Origin: Lactococcus sp. S-13
GTDB lineage: Bacteria; Bacillota; Bacilli; Lactobacillales; Streptococcaceae
Length of the DNA: 64,000 nt
Assembly (NCBI RefSeq): GCF_004210295.1
Contig: NZ_SDAK01000001.1
Coordinates: 868,001 to 932,000 of the forward strand
Direction of reading: 5' to 3'
Shown in pieces: positions 8,116 through 20,890 of the stretch; within the stretch, counting starts at the first letter, position 1; every line of letters begins with the position of its first letter. Position numbers and translations under genes: made by a program. The notes under the pieces are model-generated. The model worked only from the letters and a program-made list of their open reading frames with translations, was not told the origin of the DNA and did no database searches.

Positions 8116-10032
8116 TCATAATTTTTTCTTTTGATTTATAATTTTTAGTGTTAATTCCAGCTCGCGTTCCTTATTCCCAGATTTTTGGGCAACCTCAAGC
8201 TGCTGGAATAACTCTTCAAATTTTATTTGTTCCATTTCTTTAGAAAAAACGGAAACTAAGTCGTTGATTTCCTGACTTGATGCTGCTTCGGGTAAATCTA
8301 AACTAATGATTTGATAAAATAAGCCTCGCTCCTCATCTGATAACTCAGCTGCCAAATGTGTTTCATCAATTTGCTCATAAGCCATTGCCTCTAGCAAAAT
8401 TTTATCAAATAAATCTTGATAGCGCTTATGCACAAAACGAAAATTCTCGTCTTCGGCAAACTTTTTCAAAACAGCTGAATGATAAATCATCCGATGAAGC
8501 AATTGCTCCTCTGCGCGTTCCGAGCGAGACAACTGAGGAAGCGAGGGAAGCTGTTGCATTCCTTGGGAAAGCGTTGATTTCTGCCCCTGGGCAACAGGCT
8601 GAACAAGTTCATCAAAGTATGATCCGTCAAAGCTCGAAGGCATTGACTTTTCTAACTGATCAAAATCAATTTCGTCAGCAAAAGCGTTGACCACATTTGA
8701 CTCAGAGAAATTGCTGACGGAATTTTCGTCAGTAATTTTCATATTCTCCCGCCGCGAATTTACAGCACGCTCCACTTGATTATACTCGAAATCAGGCAAA
8801 ATCTCAACTAATTTCCTTATGTAAGCATCCTGAGCTGTAATTGACGGCACGCGTGTAATCATTGGTGCGATCTGTTCAATGAAGTCTAACTGCACCTGCA
8901 AATTACTCAAATTAGCCGGCCGTAGAAAATCAATTAAAAACTCAATGGGCTGAATGCGTCCAGATTCCATCAGCGTCGCTAGACTCGCTGATCCGTAAGT
9001 TTTAGAGTACTCATCTGGGTCAAGCCCTTCAGGTATTTTTACAATCTGAACTTTTTCTTCACCAATCAGACTCAAAGCTTTGTGAATTGCATTTTGTCCC
9101 GCTGAATCGCCATCATAAACTAATACGAAATTTTTAGCAATTTGTTTCAACCGCCGGACGTGTTTTTCCGTCAAAGCTGTTCCCATAGAAGCAACTGCAT
9201 TGTTAATGCCTGATTTATAAGCCGCAATAACATCCATAAAGCCTTCCATCAGATAAACTTCCCGCTGTTTAGCAATCGTCGCTCTAGCCTTATCTAAATT
9301 CCAAAGCTCATAAGACTTATCAAAAATTGTCGTCGCCGAAGTGTTCACATATTTCGCCTTCGCCTCATCATTTTCCTGCCATTTACGTCCAGAAAAACCA
9401 ATCGTTTGCCCATACTCATTTGTAATAGGGAACATAATTCGATTGATAAAAGCATCAAATACCTTCCGATTAGAAAAATGAAAAAGACCCGAAGTGGCAA
9501 GAACTTCTTCTTCAAACTTACTTGATAAATTTTTGTAAATAAAGTCATCTTCTTCTGGCGCCAAACCAATATTAAAGTTCTTGATTAGCTCCGCGGAAAT
9601 ACCCCTTTGCGCAAGATATTCACGAGCACGTTCGCCTAATTCTGTGGACATCAGTAGCGTATTATATAAACGAGCAGCCTGATTGTGAATCTCATACAAG
9701 GGTGAATTAGGATGATCATCTCTACTTTTTTGTTCATCTAAATCGAGTTGAACACCAGCAAAATCAGCCAATTCCTTAATTGCATCAACAAAGCCAATCT
9801 GCTTATATTCCTTTAAAAATTCAATTGCATCCCCAGACTTACCACAACCAAAACAATGATAAAATCCTTTTTCGGCATTTACATTGAAAGAAGGCGTCTT
9901 TTCCCCATGAAATGGGCAAAGCCCCAGAAAATTTTTCCCATTTCTCGACAAGGCAACATACTGCGAAATTAAATCCGCAATATTCACAGCCCCTTTAAGT
10001 TCGTTAACTTGTTCAGTACTTAAAACAGCCAT
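8116..10032 (-). CDS. dnaG: DNA primase
   Basis: 638-residue primase that lays RNA primers at the replication fork with DnaB. The CHC2 zinc-binding domain is at the N-terminus (LCPFHGEKTPSFNVN, then YHCFGCG), followed by the catalytic core with toprim acidic motifs (YLMEGFMDVIAAYKSG, LVYDGDSAG). A C-terminal helicase-interaction region ends in a Lys-rich tail. ATG 10032 is set by AGGAG seven bases upstream. Residues about 429-455 are encoded by a copy of the dispersed CTGACG palindrome, lying in the linker before the helicase-binding domain. It is followed by rpoD. Confidence 0.95.
   Translation of the reverse strand: MAVLSTEQVNELKGAVNIADLISQYVALSRNGKNFLGLCPFHGEKTPSFNVNAEKGFYHCFGCGKSGDAIEFLKEYKQIGFVDAIKELADFAGVQLDLDEQKSRDDHPNSPLYEIHNQAARLYNTLLMSTELGERAREYLAQRGISAELIKNFNIGLAPEEDDFIYKNLSSKFEEEVLATSGLFHFSNRKVFDAFINRIMFPITNEYGQTIGFSGRKWQENDEAKAKYVNTSATTIFDKSYELWNLDKARATIAKQREVYLMEGFMDVIAAYKSGINNAVASMGTALTEKHVRRLKQIAKNFVLVYDGDSAGQNAIHKALSLIGEEKVQIVKIPEGLDPDEYSKTYGSASLATLMESGRIQPIEFLIDFLRPANLSNLQVQLDFIEQIAPMITRVPSITAQDAYIRKLVEILPDFEYNQVERAVNSRRENMKITDENSVSNFSESNVVNAFADEIDFDQLEKSMPSSFDGSYFDELVQPVAQGQKSTLSQGMQQLPSLPQLSRSERAEEQLLHRMIYHSAVLKKFAEDENFRFVHKRYQDLFDKILLEAMAYEQIDETHLAAELSDEERGLFYQIISLDLPEAASSQEINDLVSVFSKEMEQIKFEELFQQLEVAQKSGNKERELELTLKIINQKKKL
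8670..8747. repeat. CTGACG repeat inserted in the dnaG coding frame
   Basis: One half copy (TTTCGTCAGCAAAAG, from 8670) and one full palindromic unit (AGAGAAATTGCTGACG at 8704-8719, CGTCAGTAATTTTC from 8728) lie inside dnaG without breaking the frame. Confidence 0.75.
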
Positions 10033-10070
10033 CTTCCGCTCCTTTCTAAACTCAATTAACAACATTTATT

Positions 10071-10099
10071 ACTGGTCAAATAATGCAGATTTAACCAGT
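10071..10099. other. inverted repeat in the dnaG leader
   Basis: ACTGGTCAAAT (10071-10081) pairs with ATTTAACCAGT (10089-10099), one mismatch. It is upstream of dnaG with no T-run behind it; role unknown. I found no convincing separate dnaG promoter between here and the tRNA terminator. Confidence 0.4.
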
Positions 10100-10150
10100 G
10101 CCATACCATTCAGAGACTCACACCTCCTAAAATACATTTCTTTAAAGTCC

Positions 10151-10178
10151 AAAAGACGCCTATTAACCAATAGACGTC
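10151..10178 (-). terminator. terminator of the rrn-tRNA operon
   Basis: Stem GACGCCTATT (10155-10164) with AATAGACGTC (10169-10178), one mismatch, followed on the minus strand by TTTTGG. It ends the tRNA cluster before dnaG. Confidence 0.65.
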
Positions 10179-10185
10179 AAACAAA

Positions 10186-10272
10186 GGGGGGTAAGGGATT
10201 CGAACCCTCGCGCCGGTTTCCCGACCTAACGATTTAGCAAACCGTCCTCTTCAGCCTCTTGAGTAACCCCCC
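10186..10272 (-). tRNA. tRNA-Ser(GCU)
   Basis: Long variable arm and anticodon GCT in the loop TTGCTAA. CCA is not encoded. The base after the acceptor stem (position 73) reads T rather than the usual G. Confidence 0.9.
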
Positions 10273-10313
10273 ACAGGCTTATTAACAATGAATAGATACC
10301 AATGTACCCATTA

Positions 10314-10387
10314 TGGGAATTCCAGGATTCGAACCTGGGACCCCTGCGTTATCAACACAGTGCTCTAACCAACTGAGCTAAACTCCC
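10314..10387 (-). tRNA. tRNA-Ile(GAU)
   Basis: Anticodon GAT; acceptor GGGAGTT pairs with AATTCCC (one G-U), discriminator A. No encoded CCA. Confidence 0.93.
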
Positions 10388-10400
10388 AAAATATAAATAA

Positions 10401-10471
10401 AGCGGATGACGAGAATCGAACTCGCGTAGCCAGCTTGGAAGGCTGGGGTTCTACCATTAAACTACATCCGC
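10401..10471 (-). tRNA. tRNA-Gly(UCC)
   Basis: Anticodon TCC in CTTCCAA; discriminator T as expected for Gly. No encoded CCA. Confidence 0.93.
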
Positions 10472-10489
10472 ATAGCTCTTAAGCTACTA

Positions 10490-10562
10490 TGGCGCGAGAC
10501 GGAATCGAACCGCCGACACATGGAGCTTCAATCCATTGCTCTACCAACTGAGCTACCGAGCC
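10490..10562 (-). tRNA. tRNA-Phe(GAA)
   Basis: Anticodon GAA. The acceptor stem GGCTCGG against TCGCGCC has a U4-C69 mismatch; the rest is canonical. Confidence 0.92.
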
Positions 10563-10567
10563 AAAGA

Positions 10568-10641
10568 TGGATCTTGCTGGACTCGAACCAGCGACCGATC
10601 GGTTATGAGCCGATAGCTCTAACCAACTGAGCTAAAGATCC
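10568..10641 (-). tRNA. tRNA-Ile2(CAU), lysidine type
   Basis: Anticodon CAT, but the body resembles the Bacillus minor tRNA-Ile rather than tRNA-Met, so it should be modified by TilS to read AUA. A close second copy lies at 51853-51926. Confidence 0.8.
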
Positions 10642-10654
10642 AGCTGATAAATTA

Positions 10655-10728
10655 TAGCGGCGAAGGGGATCGAACCCCCGACCTCTCGGGTATGAACCGA
10701 ACGCTCTAGCCAGCTGAGCTACACCGCC
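10655..10728 (-). tRNA. elongator tRNA-Met(CAU)
   Basis: Anticodon CAT; acceptor GGCGGTG with CGCCGCT including a G1-U72 pair and A73, matching the elongator tRNA-Met pattern of Bacillus rather than the initiator. Confidence 0.85.
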
Positions 10729-10766
10729 ATTTTGACAATTAAGTCAAAGTAAGAAAATCTTACTAA

Positions 10767-10840
10767 TCGGGAAGACAGGATTCGAACCTGCGACACCTTG
10801 GTCCCAAACCAAGTACTCTACCAAGCTGAGCTACTTCCCG
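10767..10840 (-). tRNA. tRNA-Pro(UGG)
   Basis: Anticodon TGG in TTTGGGA. Relevant to the prophage: this tRNA must decode CCC at the +1 slip sites if no GGG-anticodon tRNA-Pro exists. Confidence 0.93.
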
Positions 10841-10845
10841 TTATA

Positions 10846-10919
10846 TGCAAGCGGTAGGATTCGAACCTACAACCGCCTGATTCGTAGTCAGGTACTCTAT
10901 CCAGTTGAGCCACGCCTGC
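10846..10919 (-). tRNA. tRNA-Arg(ACG)
   Basis: Anticodon ACG; acceptor GCAGGCG with CGCTTGC, A73. Confidence 0.93.
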
Positions 10920-10957
10920 AATATAACAATAAATATTTAAACTAGAAGTTCTAGTTA

Positions 10958-11029
10958 AGCGAACGACGAGATTCGAACTCGCGACCCCAACCATGGCAAG
11001 GTTGTGTTCTACCCCTGAACTACGTTCGC
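10958..11029 (-). tRNA. tRNA-Gly(GCC)
   Basis: Anticodon GCC in TTGCCAT; U73. Confidence 0.93.
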
Positions 11030-11053
11030 AATACCTTTTCTGTCTTTCGACAA

Positions 11054-11126
11054 TGCCGACTACATGATTCGAACACGCGACCCTCTGATTACAAATCAGA
11101 TGCTCTACCAACTGAGCTAAGTCGGC
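11054..11126 (-). tRNA. tRNA-Thr(UGU)
   Basis: Anticodon TGT; acceptor GCCGACT with AGTCGGC, A73. Confidence 0.93.
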
Positions 11127-11178
11127 TCATTGGATTTCCTCGTCCCATTCTCAAGAATGAAACCAGTAATACCTAAGA

Positions 11179-11260
11179 TGCGGATGAAGGGACTTGAACC
11201 CCCACGCCGTTAAGCGCTAGATCCTAAATCTAGTGCGTCTGCCAATTCCGCCACATCCGC
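11179..11260 (-). tRNA. tRNA-Leu(UAG)
   Basis: Anticodon TAG, long variable arm, acceptor GCGGATG with CATCCGC, A73. Confidence 0.93.
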
Positions 11261-11268
11261 TAGGATTA

Positions 11269-11341
11269 TGACCCGTGCTGGGCTCGAACCAGCGACCCTT
11301 TGATTAAAAGTCAAATGCTCTACCAACTGAGCTAACGAGTC
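11269..11341 (-). tRNA. tRNA-Lys(UUU)
   Basis: Anticodon TTT; A73. Confidence 0.93.
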
Positions 11342-11414
11342 TATTGTTCACAAGAAATATTCTATTTCTTGCATAGCCTATCTCTAACTGCTAAAGCACT
11401 AAGAGCTACGCTAA

Positions 11415-11487
11415 CGGTTCCGACGGGAATCGAACCCGCGATCTTCGCCGTGACAGGGCGACGTGATAACCGCTACACTACGGAACC
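11415..11487 (-). tRNA. tRNA-Asp(GUC)
   Basis: Anticodon GTC; acceptor GGTTCCG with CGGAACC, G73 as expected for Asp. Confidence 0.93.
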
Positions 11488-11517
11488 TTTTTTTCAATTA
11501 AAGGCTGAAACAACCTA

Positions 11518-11590
11518 TGGGAGTTAACGGGATCGAACCGCTGACCCTCTGCTTGTAAGGCAGATGCTCTCCCAGCTGAGCTAAACTCCC
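11518..11590 (-). tRNA. tRNA-Val(UAC)
   Basis: Anticodon TAC; acceptor GGGAGTT with AACTCCC, A73. First tRNA after 5S. Confidence 0.93.
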
Positions 11591-11597
11591 ATAAACT

Positions 11598-11713
11598 TGG
11601 CCACGAGCCTATCTCCCAGGGGGCAACCCCCAAGTACTTCCGCCGTAGATGGACTTAACTGCTGTGTTCGACATGGGAACAGGTGTATCTCCATCACTAT
11701 GATGACCAAATCT
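11598..11713 (-). rRNA. rrf: 5S ribosomal RNA
   Basis: Contains the conserved 5S block ACACCTGTTCCCATGTCGAA on the minus strand and complementary ends. Ends are approximate. Confidence 0.9.
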
Positions 11714-11727
11714 TTAAATGTTACTTT

Positions 11728-11748
11728 GAACATTCAAAACTAAATAAC
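11728..11748 (-). other. 23S processing stem, 3' side
   Basis: Complementary, with one mismatch, to 14782-14802 on the other side of 23S. It forms the long stem cut by RNase III to release pre-23S. Confidence 0.75.
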
Positions 11749-11794
11749 ACTTCTTCTAACGCTTAACCTTAAGCTTTTTATATTTGACTCTTTT

Positions 11795-14692
<2,898 letters not shown>

Positions 14693-14781
14693 TGATGAAT
14701 TTAATCATCTTTTTTCAAGTATAAGTTTGTAAATTCTTTAAAATTCACAGCTTTTGGTTTATTTTATCGTTATTAGATATT

Positions 14782-14802
14782 GTTATTTAGTTTTCAATGT
14801 TC
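14782..14802 (-). other. 23S processing stem, 5' side
   Basis: Pairs with 11728-11748; see that entry. Confidence 0.75.
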
Positions 14803-14830
14803 AAGTGATTTTAACGTCTTGTCTGACAAT

Positions 14831-14902
14831 GGAGCCTAGCGGGATCGAACCGCTGACCTCCTGCGTGCAAAGCAGGCGCTCTCCCAGCTGAGCTAAGGCC
14901 CC
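14831..14902 (-). tRNA. tRNA-Ala(UGC) in the 16S-23S spacer
   Basis: Anticodon TGC; the acceptor stem carries the G3-U70 pair that identifies tRNA-Ala; A73. It is the only tRNA in the spacer, as usual in lactococci and streptococci. Confidence 0.95.
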
Positions 14903-14948
14903 ACAATCAAGAAATTGATTCTTGTATAGGTTTTCTACTAAACCCCTC

Positions 14949-14969
14949 AAAACTGAATAAAGTTGAATG
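14949..14969 (-). other. 16S processing stem, 3' side
   Basis: Complementary to 16627-16647 upstream of 16S (two unpaired bases in the middle); RNase III processing stem. Confidence 0.75.
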
Positions 14970-14989
14970 CTCACGTCTTTGTATATATT

Positions 14990-16543
<1,554 letters not shown>

Positions 16544-16626
16544 GTATTTAAGTCACACTAATGTGACTGGCTTGTCTTTCATTATTGATTGACAGATTTT
16601 TTGATGTCTTTCGACATCACATGAGT

Positions 16627-16647
16627 CATTCTTCTTTATTCAGTTTT
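16627..16647 (-). other. 16S processing stem, 5' side
   Basis: Pairs with 14949-14969. The leader also holds small hairpins at 16550-16569 and 16611-16629. Confidence 0.75.
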
Positions 16648-16696
16648 CAATGGTCTAGCTCGCTTCAAGACCCTCGTCTCTTGCGACAACTATTAT

Positions 16697-16724
16697 ATTC
16701 TATCAAACCCCCTCCCTTTGTCAA
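16697..16724 (-). promoter_or_regulatory. rRNA operon promoter
   Basis: Consensus -35 TTGACA (16719-16724 complement), 16-base spacer, -10 TAGAAT (16697-16702 complement), with an A/T-rich stretch upstream that could act as UP element. A TATAAT also lies 21 bases from the -35. Confidence 0.75.
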
Positions 16725-16820
16725 GGATTAAATGTGATTTTTGAATGTTTTTTCATCAGAGTGTTCGTAAACCGCGTGGTTGTTGGGTTTTTAAGTAGCT
16801 ATACTTTTACTATAGAAAAT

Positions 16821-16847
16821 AAATCCTTGATCATTAATCAGGGATTT
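16821..16847. terminator. hairpin upstream of the rrn promoter
   Basis: AAATCCTTGAT (16821-16831) pairs with ATCAGGGATTT (16837-16847), one G-U, with weak T content after it. Probably a terminator remnant. Confidence 0.4.
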
Positions 16848-16860
16848 CATTATTTGTTAG

Positions 16861-17022
16861 TATAAAGAAATTGGTACTTTACCTATTACGGTTTTTCCAA
16901 AAGAAGAATTGGATAAGTTGTTAAGCATTTAGAAAGAAGAGTTTGAATTTAAAGAAATGTCTTTTAGTACTATTCGAATACCAATTCATTTTGACAAAAT
17001 ATGGAAAAAGTCGTCCGAATAA
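16861..17022 (+). pseudogene. degraded gene fragment, unrecognised
   Basis: The plus strand reads KEIGTLPITVFPKEELDKLL, an in-frame TAG at 16930, then KEEFEFKEMSF and IRIPIHFDKIWKKSSE to a TAA at 17020. The composition on both sides of the stop is protein-like, but there is no start codon and a stop precedes the fragment. I do not recognise the family. Apart from this, the hairpin and the rrn promoter, the 16544-17080 gap holds nothing I can name. Confidence 0.4.
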
Positions 17023-17080
17023 TTGACAGCTAAAATAGTAAACGGAATGGACCAAAAATCCTTTATGTTGGTTCAATTTT

Positions 17081-17757
17081 TTAGTTAAATAGATTAGAAT
17101 ACATACCATTATAGTTTCCACCAGCATCTTCGCCAGCTAATCCTGCCTGTTCTTGCGGTGTCAAATGTCCAGGGGGACCAACATTTCCAGTTGTGTTGCT
17201 TGAAGGGTTACTTGATACAACATTGTCTTGTGTTTCAGCATTTTCAGAGCTAATTGCATACCATGCAATTCCCTCATATTTCCATCCTACTTTTTGAAGT
17301 TGTGATTTTTCATAAGCTGAAGCTATGTAGAGGTGACCACCAGAATTGGTGGCATTAGGATTATAGAGACGATATACAGGTGTAGTTCCGCCAGAATGGA
17401 AGCTGATGCCTTCATAACGCCAACCTATTGATACGAGGCTATTTTTTTCGTAAGCCGATGGGGTCACAGAAAGTGTTCACCTGAAATTGGATTATAAACA
17501 CGATAAATGTTTCCACCAGTGGTAGGTTCTGTAAAGGTTACGCTATCTTCTTGCCAGCCGTAGGTGTGAACACCTACTTGAGTCCATTCATAATGGCTAG
17601 AGGTATAGAGATGATCCCCGTTTTGGTTGTTATAATCGCGATAGACTGTTTGAGTTCCTGCATGAGCAGTAGCTGCTTGAGCATTTAATGCAACTCCTAT
17701 GGAGAGAAATGATGCAGTCGTTAAAGTGGCTGCTAAAGTGGATTTTTTCATCAGCAT
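17081..17757 (-). pseudogene. secreted DUF5648-repeat protein, frameshifted
   Basis: A signal peptide (MKKSTLAATLTTASFLSIGV, then ALNAQAATA) is followed by cell-surface repeats of the DUF5648 type: TVYRDYNNQNGDHLYTS, NIYRVYNPISGEHFL, then after a frame change TPSAYEKNSLVSIGWRYEGI and YRLYNPNATNSGGHLYIASA. Paralogues at 40384 and 41596 show that GEHFL and TPSAYEK should be contiguous. Removing one TG of a TGTG (17465-17468) restores the frame, so a 2-base duplication broke the gene. It has no C39 domain; the C-terminus ends GGNYNGMYSNLFN. The start may be ATG 17757 or 17751. Sequencing error cannot be excluded. Confidence 0.7.
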
Positions 17758-17770
17758 TGCCTACAAGTCT

Positions 17771-17793
17771 TCTCTGTTCCTGTGGAACAGAGA
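17771..17793 (-). promoter_or_regulatory. hairpin in the 5' leader of the DUF5648 gene
   Basis: TCTCTGTTCC (17771-17780) and GGAACAGAGA (17784-17793) form a perfect 10-base stem with a 3-base loop, just before the start codon. A GAAAGCTAGCTTTC-type palindrome follows at 17792-17805. It could control translation or stabilise the mRNA. Confidence 0.5.
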
Positions 17794-17821
17794 AAGCTAG
17801 CTTTCTTTTTGATTTAGATTT

Positions 17822-17827
17822 ATTATA
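17822..17827 (-). promoter_or_regulatory. -10 of the DUF5648 gene promoter
   Basis: TATAAT complement at 17822-17827; the best -35 at 17 bases is a weak TTTTCA. Confidence 0.4.
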
Positions 17828-17853
17828 GCTCTTTTTTGAGATTATGAAAAGCT

Positions 17854-17877
17854 TTTTTGATGAAATTTCATCAAAAA
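17854..17877. promoter_or_regulatory. perfect 24-base palindrome upstream of the DUF5648 promoter
   Basis: The two 12-base halves (TTTTTGATGAAA and TTTCATCAAAAA) are exact complements. It lies immediately upstream of the -35 region, as expected for an operator or activator site. The sequence TTTTTTGATGAAAT recurs in the acmD promoter at 27879-27891. Confidence 0.5.
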
Positions 17878-17912
17878 CTTCACTAACAGCCTGGTCAGTA
17901 AAGTTTAACTGA

Positions 17913-17938
17913 AAAAAAACGGCATAAGCCGTTTTTTT
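17913..17938 (-). terminator. tig terminator
   Basis: AAAAAAACGGC (17913-17923) pairs with GCCGTTTTTTT (17928-17938), directly behind the tig stop codon. Confidence 0.9.
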
Positions 17939-17946
17939 ATTATTCA

Positions 17947-19230
17947 TTATTTTACTGTTGCTGTTGAAGCGATGATTTCTACTGCTTTTTTCATTGCAAT
18001 ATCATGTTTGAGCATATCAACTGGCAAAAGTTTTGCAACTTCTTCTACTGGCATATTGTATTGACCAGCAAGATCTTCAATTTCAGCTTTCACTTCTTCG
18101 TCTGAAGTTGTGAAGTTTTCAGCTGCTGCAATAGCTTCTACGACAAGGTTTGTACGAACACGTTTGTCAGCATCTGATTCGTATTGTTTGTGAAGTTCGT
18201 CTTCAGTTGTACCTGTGATTTGGAAGTACATTTCTGGAGAAATTCCTTGTTGTTGCATTCCGCCAAGGAATTCGTTCATTGCACGATGTACTTCATCGTG
18301 AATCATTTCTTCTGGAATTTCTTTGATTTCTGCGTTAGCTACTGCTGCTTCAATAGCGGCTGTTTCTACTGCATCATCATAAGCTTCTGCTTTTGATGCT
18401 TCAAGCTCTTTGCGGAATTTTTCTTTGAGTTCTGCAAGAGTTTCTACTTCTTCGTCGATGTCTTTAGCAAGTTCATCGTCAAGTTCTGGCAATTCTTTTG
18501 CTTTAACTTCATTAACTGTTGTGACAAAAAGTGCTTCTTTACCAGCAAGATCTTCTGCTTGGTAGTTTTCTGGGAATGTTACTTTAACTTCTACTGTTTC
18601 ACCAGCTTTTGAACCAACAAGTTGTTCTTCAAAACCTGGGATGAATTGGCCTGAACCAAGTTCGAGGCTATGGTTTGAACCTTTTCCGCCTTCGAATTCA
18701 ACGCCATCAACTGAACCAACAAAGTCAATAACAACTGTGTCGCCATTTTCTGCCGCTGCTTCTTTAACAACGAGTTCTGCCAAGTTGCTTTGAGCATTTG
18801 TCAAGCGTGTTTCAACTTCTTCGTCTGAAACTTCTTTTGTTGCTTCAACTTCAACTGCGAGTTCTTTATAGTCGCCAAGTGTTACTGTTGGTTTTACAAC
18901 AACTTCAGCTGTCAATTCCCAGTCAGAACCTTTTTCCATTTTTGCTACGTCGATTTTTGGTTGAGCAACTGGTTCAATAGCTGCTTCTTTAACTGCTGCA
19001 TCGTAAGCTTCAGGAAGAACTGCGTTCAATGCTTCTTCATAGAGTGCTTCTTCACCATACATTTTGTTGAACATTTGACGGTTGATTTTGCCTTTACGGA
19101 AACCAGGAACGCTGATGTTAGCTTTTACTTTATTGAAAGCTTTGTCAAGCCCTTTTTTAATTGTTTCTTGATCGATTGAAAATGAGAGTGTACCTTTAGT
19201 ATCACTAGTTTTTTCAAAACTTACAGTCAT
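17947..19230 (-). CDS. tig: trigger factor, ribosome-associated chaperone
   Basis: 427-residue chaperone and peptidyl-prolyl isomerase that binds nascent chains at the ribosome exit. The N-terminal domain carries the ribosome-docking signature [20 protein letters not shown] central FKBP-type domain follows ([20 protein letters not shown], then [18 protein letters not shown]), and then the helical C-terminal chaperone domain ([20 protein letters not shown]). AGGAGA precedes the ATG. Length and sequence read as lactococcal. It is a single-gene unit with its own terminator. Confidence 0.97.
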   Translation of the reverse strand: MTVSFEKTSDTKGTLSFSIDQETIKKGLDKAFNKVKANISVPGFRKGKINRQMFNKMYGEEALYEEALNAVLPEAYDAAVKEAAIEPVAQPKIDVAKMEKGSDWELTAEVVVKPTVTLGDYKELAVEVEATKEVSDEEVETRLTNAQSNLAELVVKEAAAENGDTVVIDFVGSVDGVEFEGGKGSNHSLELGSGQFIPGFEEQLVGSKAGETVEVKVTFPENYQAEDLAGKEALFVTTVNEVKAKELPELDDELAKDIDEEVETLAELKEKFRKELEASKAEAYDDAVETAAIEAAVANAEIKEIPEEMIHDEVHRAMNEFLGGMQQQGISPEMYFQITGTTEDELHKQYESDADKRVRTNLVVEAIAAAENFTTSDEEVKAEIEDLAGQYNMPVEEVAKLLPVDMLKHDIAMKKAVEIIASTATVK

Positions 19231-19380
19231 TTTTTTCTCCTTATTTTGAGCAAATGCTCAGAAATTCATACCTCTCAAGGTTAGCATAAAACACGCTATA
19301 TTTCAAGTATTTCTTGCTTTTTTAGCTAGGAAAATGCGTTTCTTAGATAAGAGATTTCATATTTTTAAAAAATTGTATGA

Positions 19381-19414
19381 AAGAAGCTCGACTTTGACTA
19401 AAATCGAGCTTCTT
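19381..19414 (-). terminator. terminator of murA-epuA
   Basis: AAGAAGCTCGA (19381-19391) pairs with TCGAGCTTCTT (19404-19414); the T-run on the minus strand is short. Confidence 0.7.
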
Positions 19415-19415
19415 T

Positions 19416-19607
19416 TTATTTGCTTGGATTGAGTTTATCAAGGACTTCTTTCCATAATTCATGCTTAAAGATATGCGAGGGATTACCTCCACCTAAAAAA
19501 CCATAACCTACGATGAGTCCTAAAACTGCTGCTGCGACCAATAAAATTGCGACAAGAAGAATAAGTGATACTCTCATTCCCAAAAATTTTACGGTTCTTT
19601 TAAACAT
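19416..19607 (-). CDS. epuA: EpuA-like small membrane protein
   Basis: 63 residues: a basic N-terminus, one strong membrane helix (SLILLVAILLVAAAVLGLIV), then GYGFLGGGNPSHIFKHELW, the conserved tail of the short family found after murA in streptococci. Databases often label it as an RNA polymerase beta-subunit-like protein, though nothing here supports that role. The start overlaps the murA stop by one base (TAATG), so translation is coupled. Function unknown; a link to envelope synthesis is inferred from murA. Confidence 0.7.
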   Translation of the reverse strand: MFKRTVKFLGMRVSLILLVAILLVAAAVLGLIVGYGFLGGGNPSHIFKHELWKEVLDKLNPSK

Positions 19608-20890
19608 TAACCTTCTTCTCCGTCTTCATCAAACACGCGCTCAATGGTAGCACCGAGGGCTTTGAGTTTTTCGTGGAATTTGTAATAACCACGATCCAAA
19701 TGGTTGAGTTTTCTTACTATGGTTTGTCCTTGAGCAACAAGTCCTAAAAGAATCAAAGCTGCACTGGCACGTAAATCAGTTGATTTTACGGCTGCTCCTT
19801 GCAAGTTTGAATTTCCTTGAATGAGGGCTGTATTTCTTGTGATGTCTACTTCTAATCCCATACGACGCATTTCTTCAAGGTGTTGGAAACGATTTTCAAA
19901 GACGGTTTCTACCATTACTGATTCGCCTTGAGCGACGGCTTGAGCTGCGGTCATTTGCGACTGCATATCTGTGGGAAAGCCTGGATGAGGCATTGTTTTG
20001 ACTGTCGTTGCTTTGAGTTTATCTGGGCCAATAACGCGCAAGCCTGCTTCTTCTTGAACAAAATTAACACCCATTTCTCCAAGTTTTGAAATCAAGGGAC
20101 GATTATGTTCGGCAATGGCGTCTTTGACTAAGACATTTCCTTGAGTCATAGCTGCGGCAACCATGAATGTTCCCGCTTCAATCCGGTCTTGAACAACAGC
20201 GTGGCGTGCTCCGTGCATTTTTTCGACTCCTTTGATGATAATGGAATCAGTTCCAGCACCTTTGACATTTGCTCCCATTTTGTTTAACAGGTTTGCTAGG
20301 TCAACGATTTCTGGTTCACGGGCTGCATTTTCCAAAGTTGTTGTTCCTTCGGCTAAGGTTGCTGCCAACATCAGATTTTGGGTTGCTCCAACAGAGGGGA
20401 AGTCCAAATAAATGTGAGCACCTTTTAATTTGTCTGCTTTAGCTTCGATATAGCCAGCATTTTGGGTAATCTTCGCTCCCATTTGTTCAAAACCACGCAA
20501 ATGAAGGTCAATGGGGCGCGAACCGATTGAGCAGCCACCTGGCATTGAAACACGAGCCTGACCATTGCGTGCTAAAATTGGTCCCATTACAACGATTGAG
20601 GCGCGCATTTTGCTGACGTACTCATAAGGCGCTTTTGTTTCAATGGCAGCTCCTGCTTGAGCAAGGATTTCTTTTTTATTTTGATCAAATGTGATGTCGA
20701 CCCCAAGGTAATCAACCAAGTTATTCATCATGAAAACATCACTCAAAATAGGGACGTTACGGAGAACAACTTCACCTTCACTGGCGAGCAAGGTAGCAGC
20801 GAGAAGCGGAAGAACCGCATTTTTTGCCCCTTCAATCTCAACTTCACCTTGGAGTTTTGTTTGACCACCTTTGACGATAATTTTATCCAT
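19607..20890 (-). CDS. murA: UDP-N-acetylglucosamine 1-carboxyvinyltransferase
   Basis: First committed step of peptidoglycan synthesis: transfers enolpyruvate from PEP to UDP-GlcNAc in the cytosol. The 427 residues show [20 protein letters not shown] at the N-terminus and the active-site loop [19 protein letters not shown], whose Cys is the residue alkylated by fosfomycin. [14 protein letters not shown] is near the C-terminus. Firmicutes usually have two murA paralogues; the downstream epuA-like gene suggests this is the streptococcal murA1-type locus. The ribosome site is weak. Confidence 0.95.
   Translation of the reverse strand: MDKIIVKGGQTKLQGEVEIEGAKNAVLPLLAATLLASEGEVVLRNVPILSDVFMMNNLVDYLGVDITFDQNKKEILAQAGAAIETKAPYEYVSKMRASIVVMGPILARNGQARVSMPGGCSIGSRPIDLHLRGFEQMGAKITQNAGYIEAKADKLKGAHIYLDFPSVGATQNLMLAATLAEGTTTLENAAREPEIVDLANLLNKMGANVKGAGTDSIIIKGVEKMHGARHAVVQDRIEAGTFMVAAAMTQGNVLVKDAIAEHNRPLISKLGEMGVNFVQEEAGLRVIGPDKLKATTVKTMPHPGFPTDMQSQMTAAQAVAQGESVMVETVFENRFQHLEEMRRMGLEVDITRNTALIQGNSNLQGAAVKSTDLRASAALILLGLVAQGQTIVRKLNHLDRGYYKFHEKLKALGATIERVFDEDGEEG

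Noticed and set aside
10030-10135. Short frame after AGGAGG upstream of dnaG (about 17 codons)
   Set aside because: Spacing to the ATG is 13 bases and the peptide is not recognisable; kept only as a leader hairpin note.
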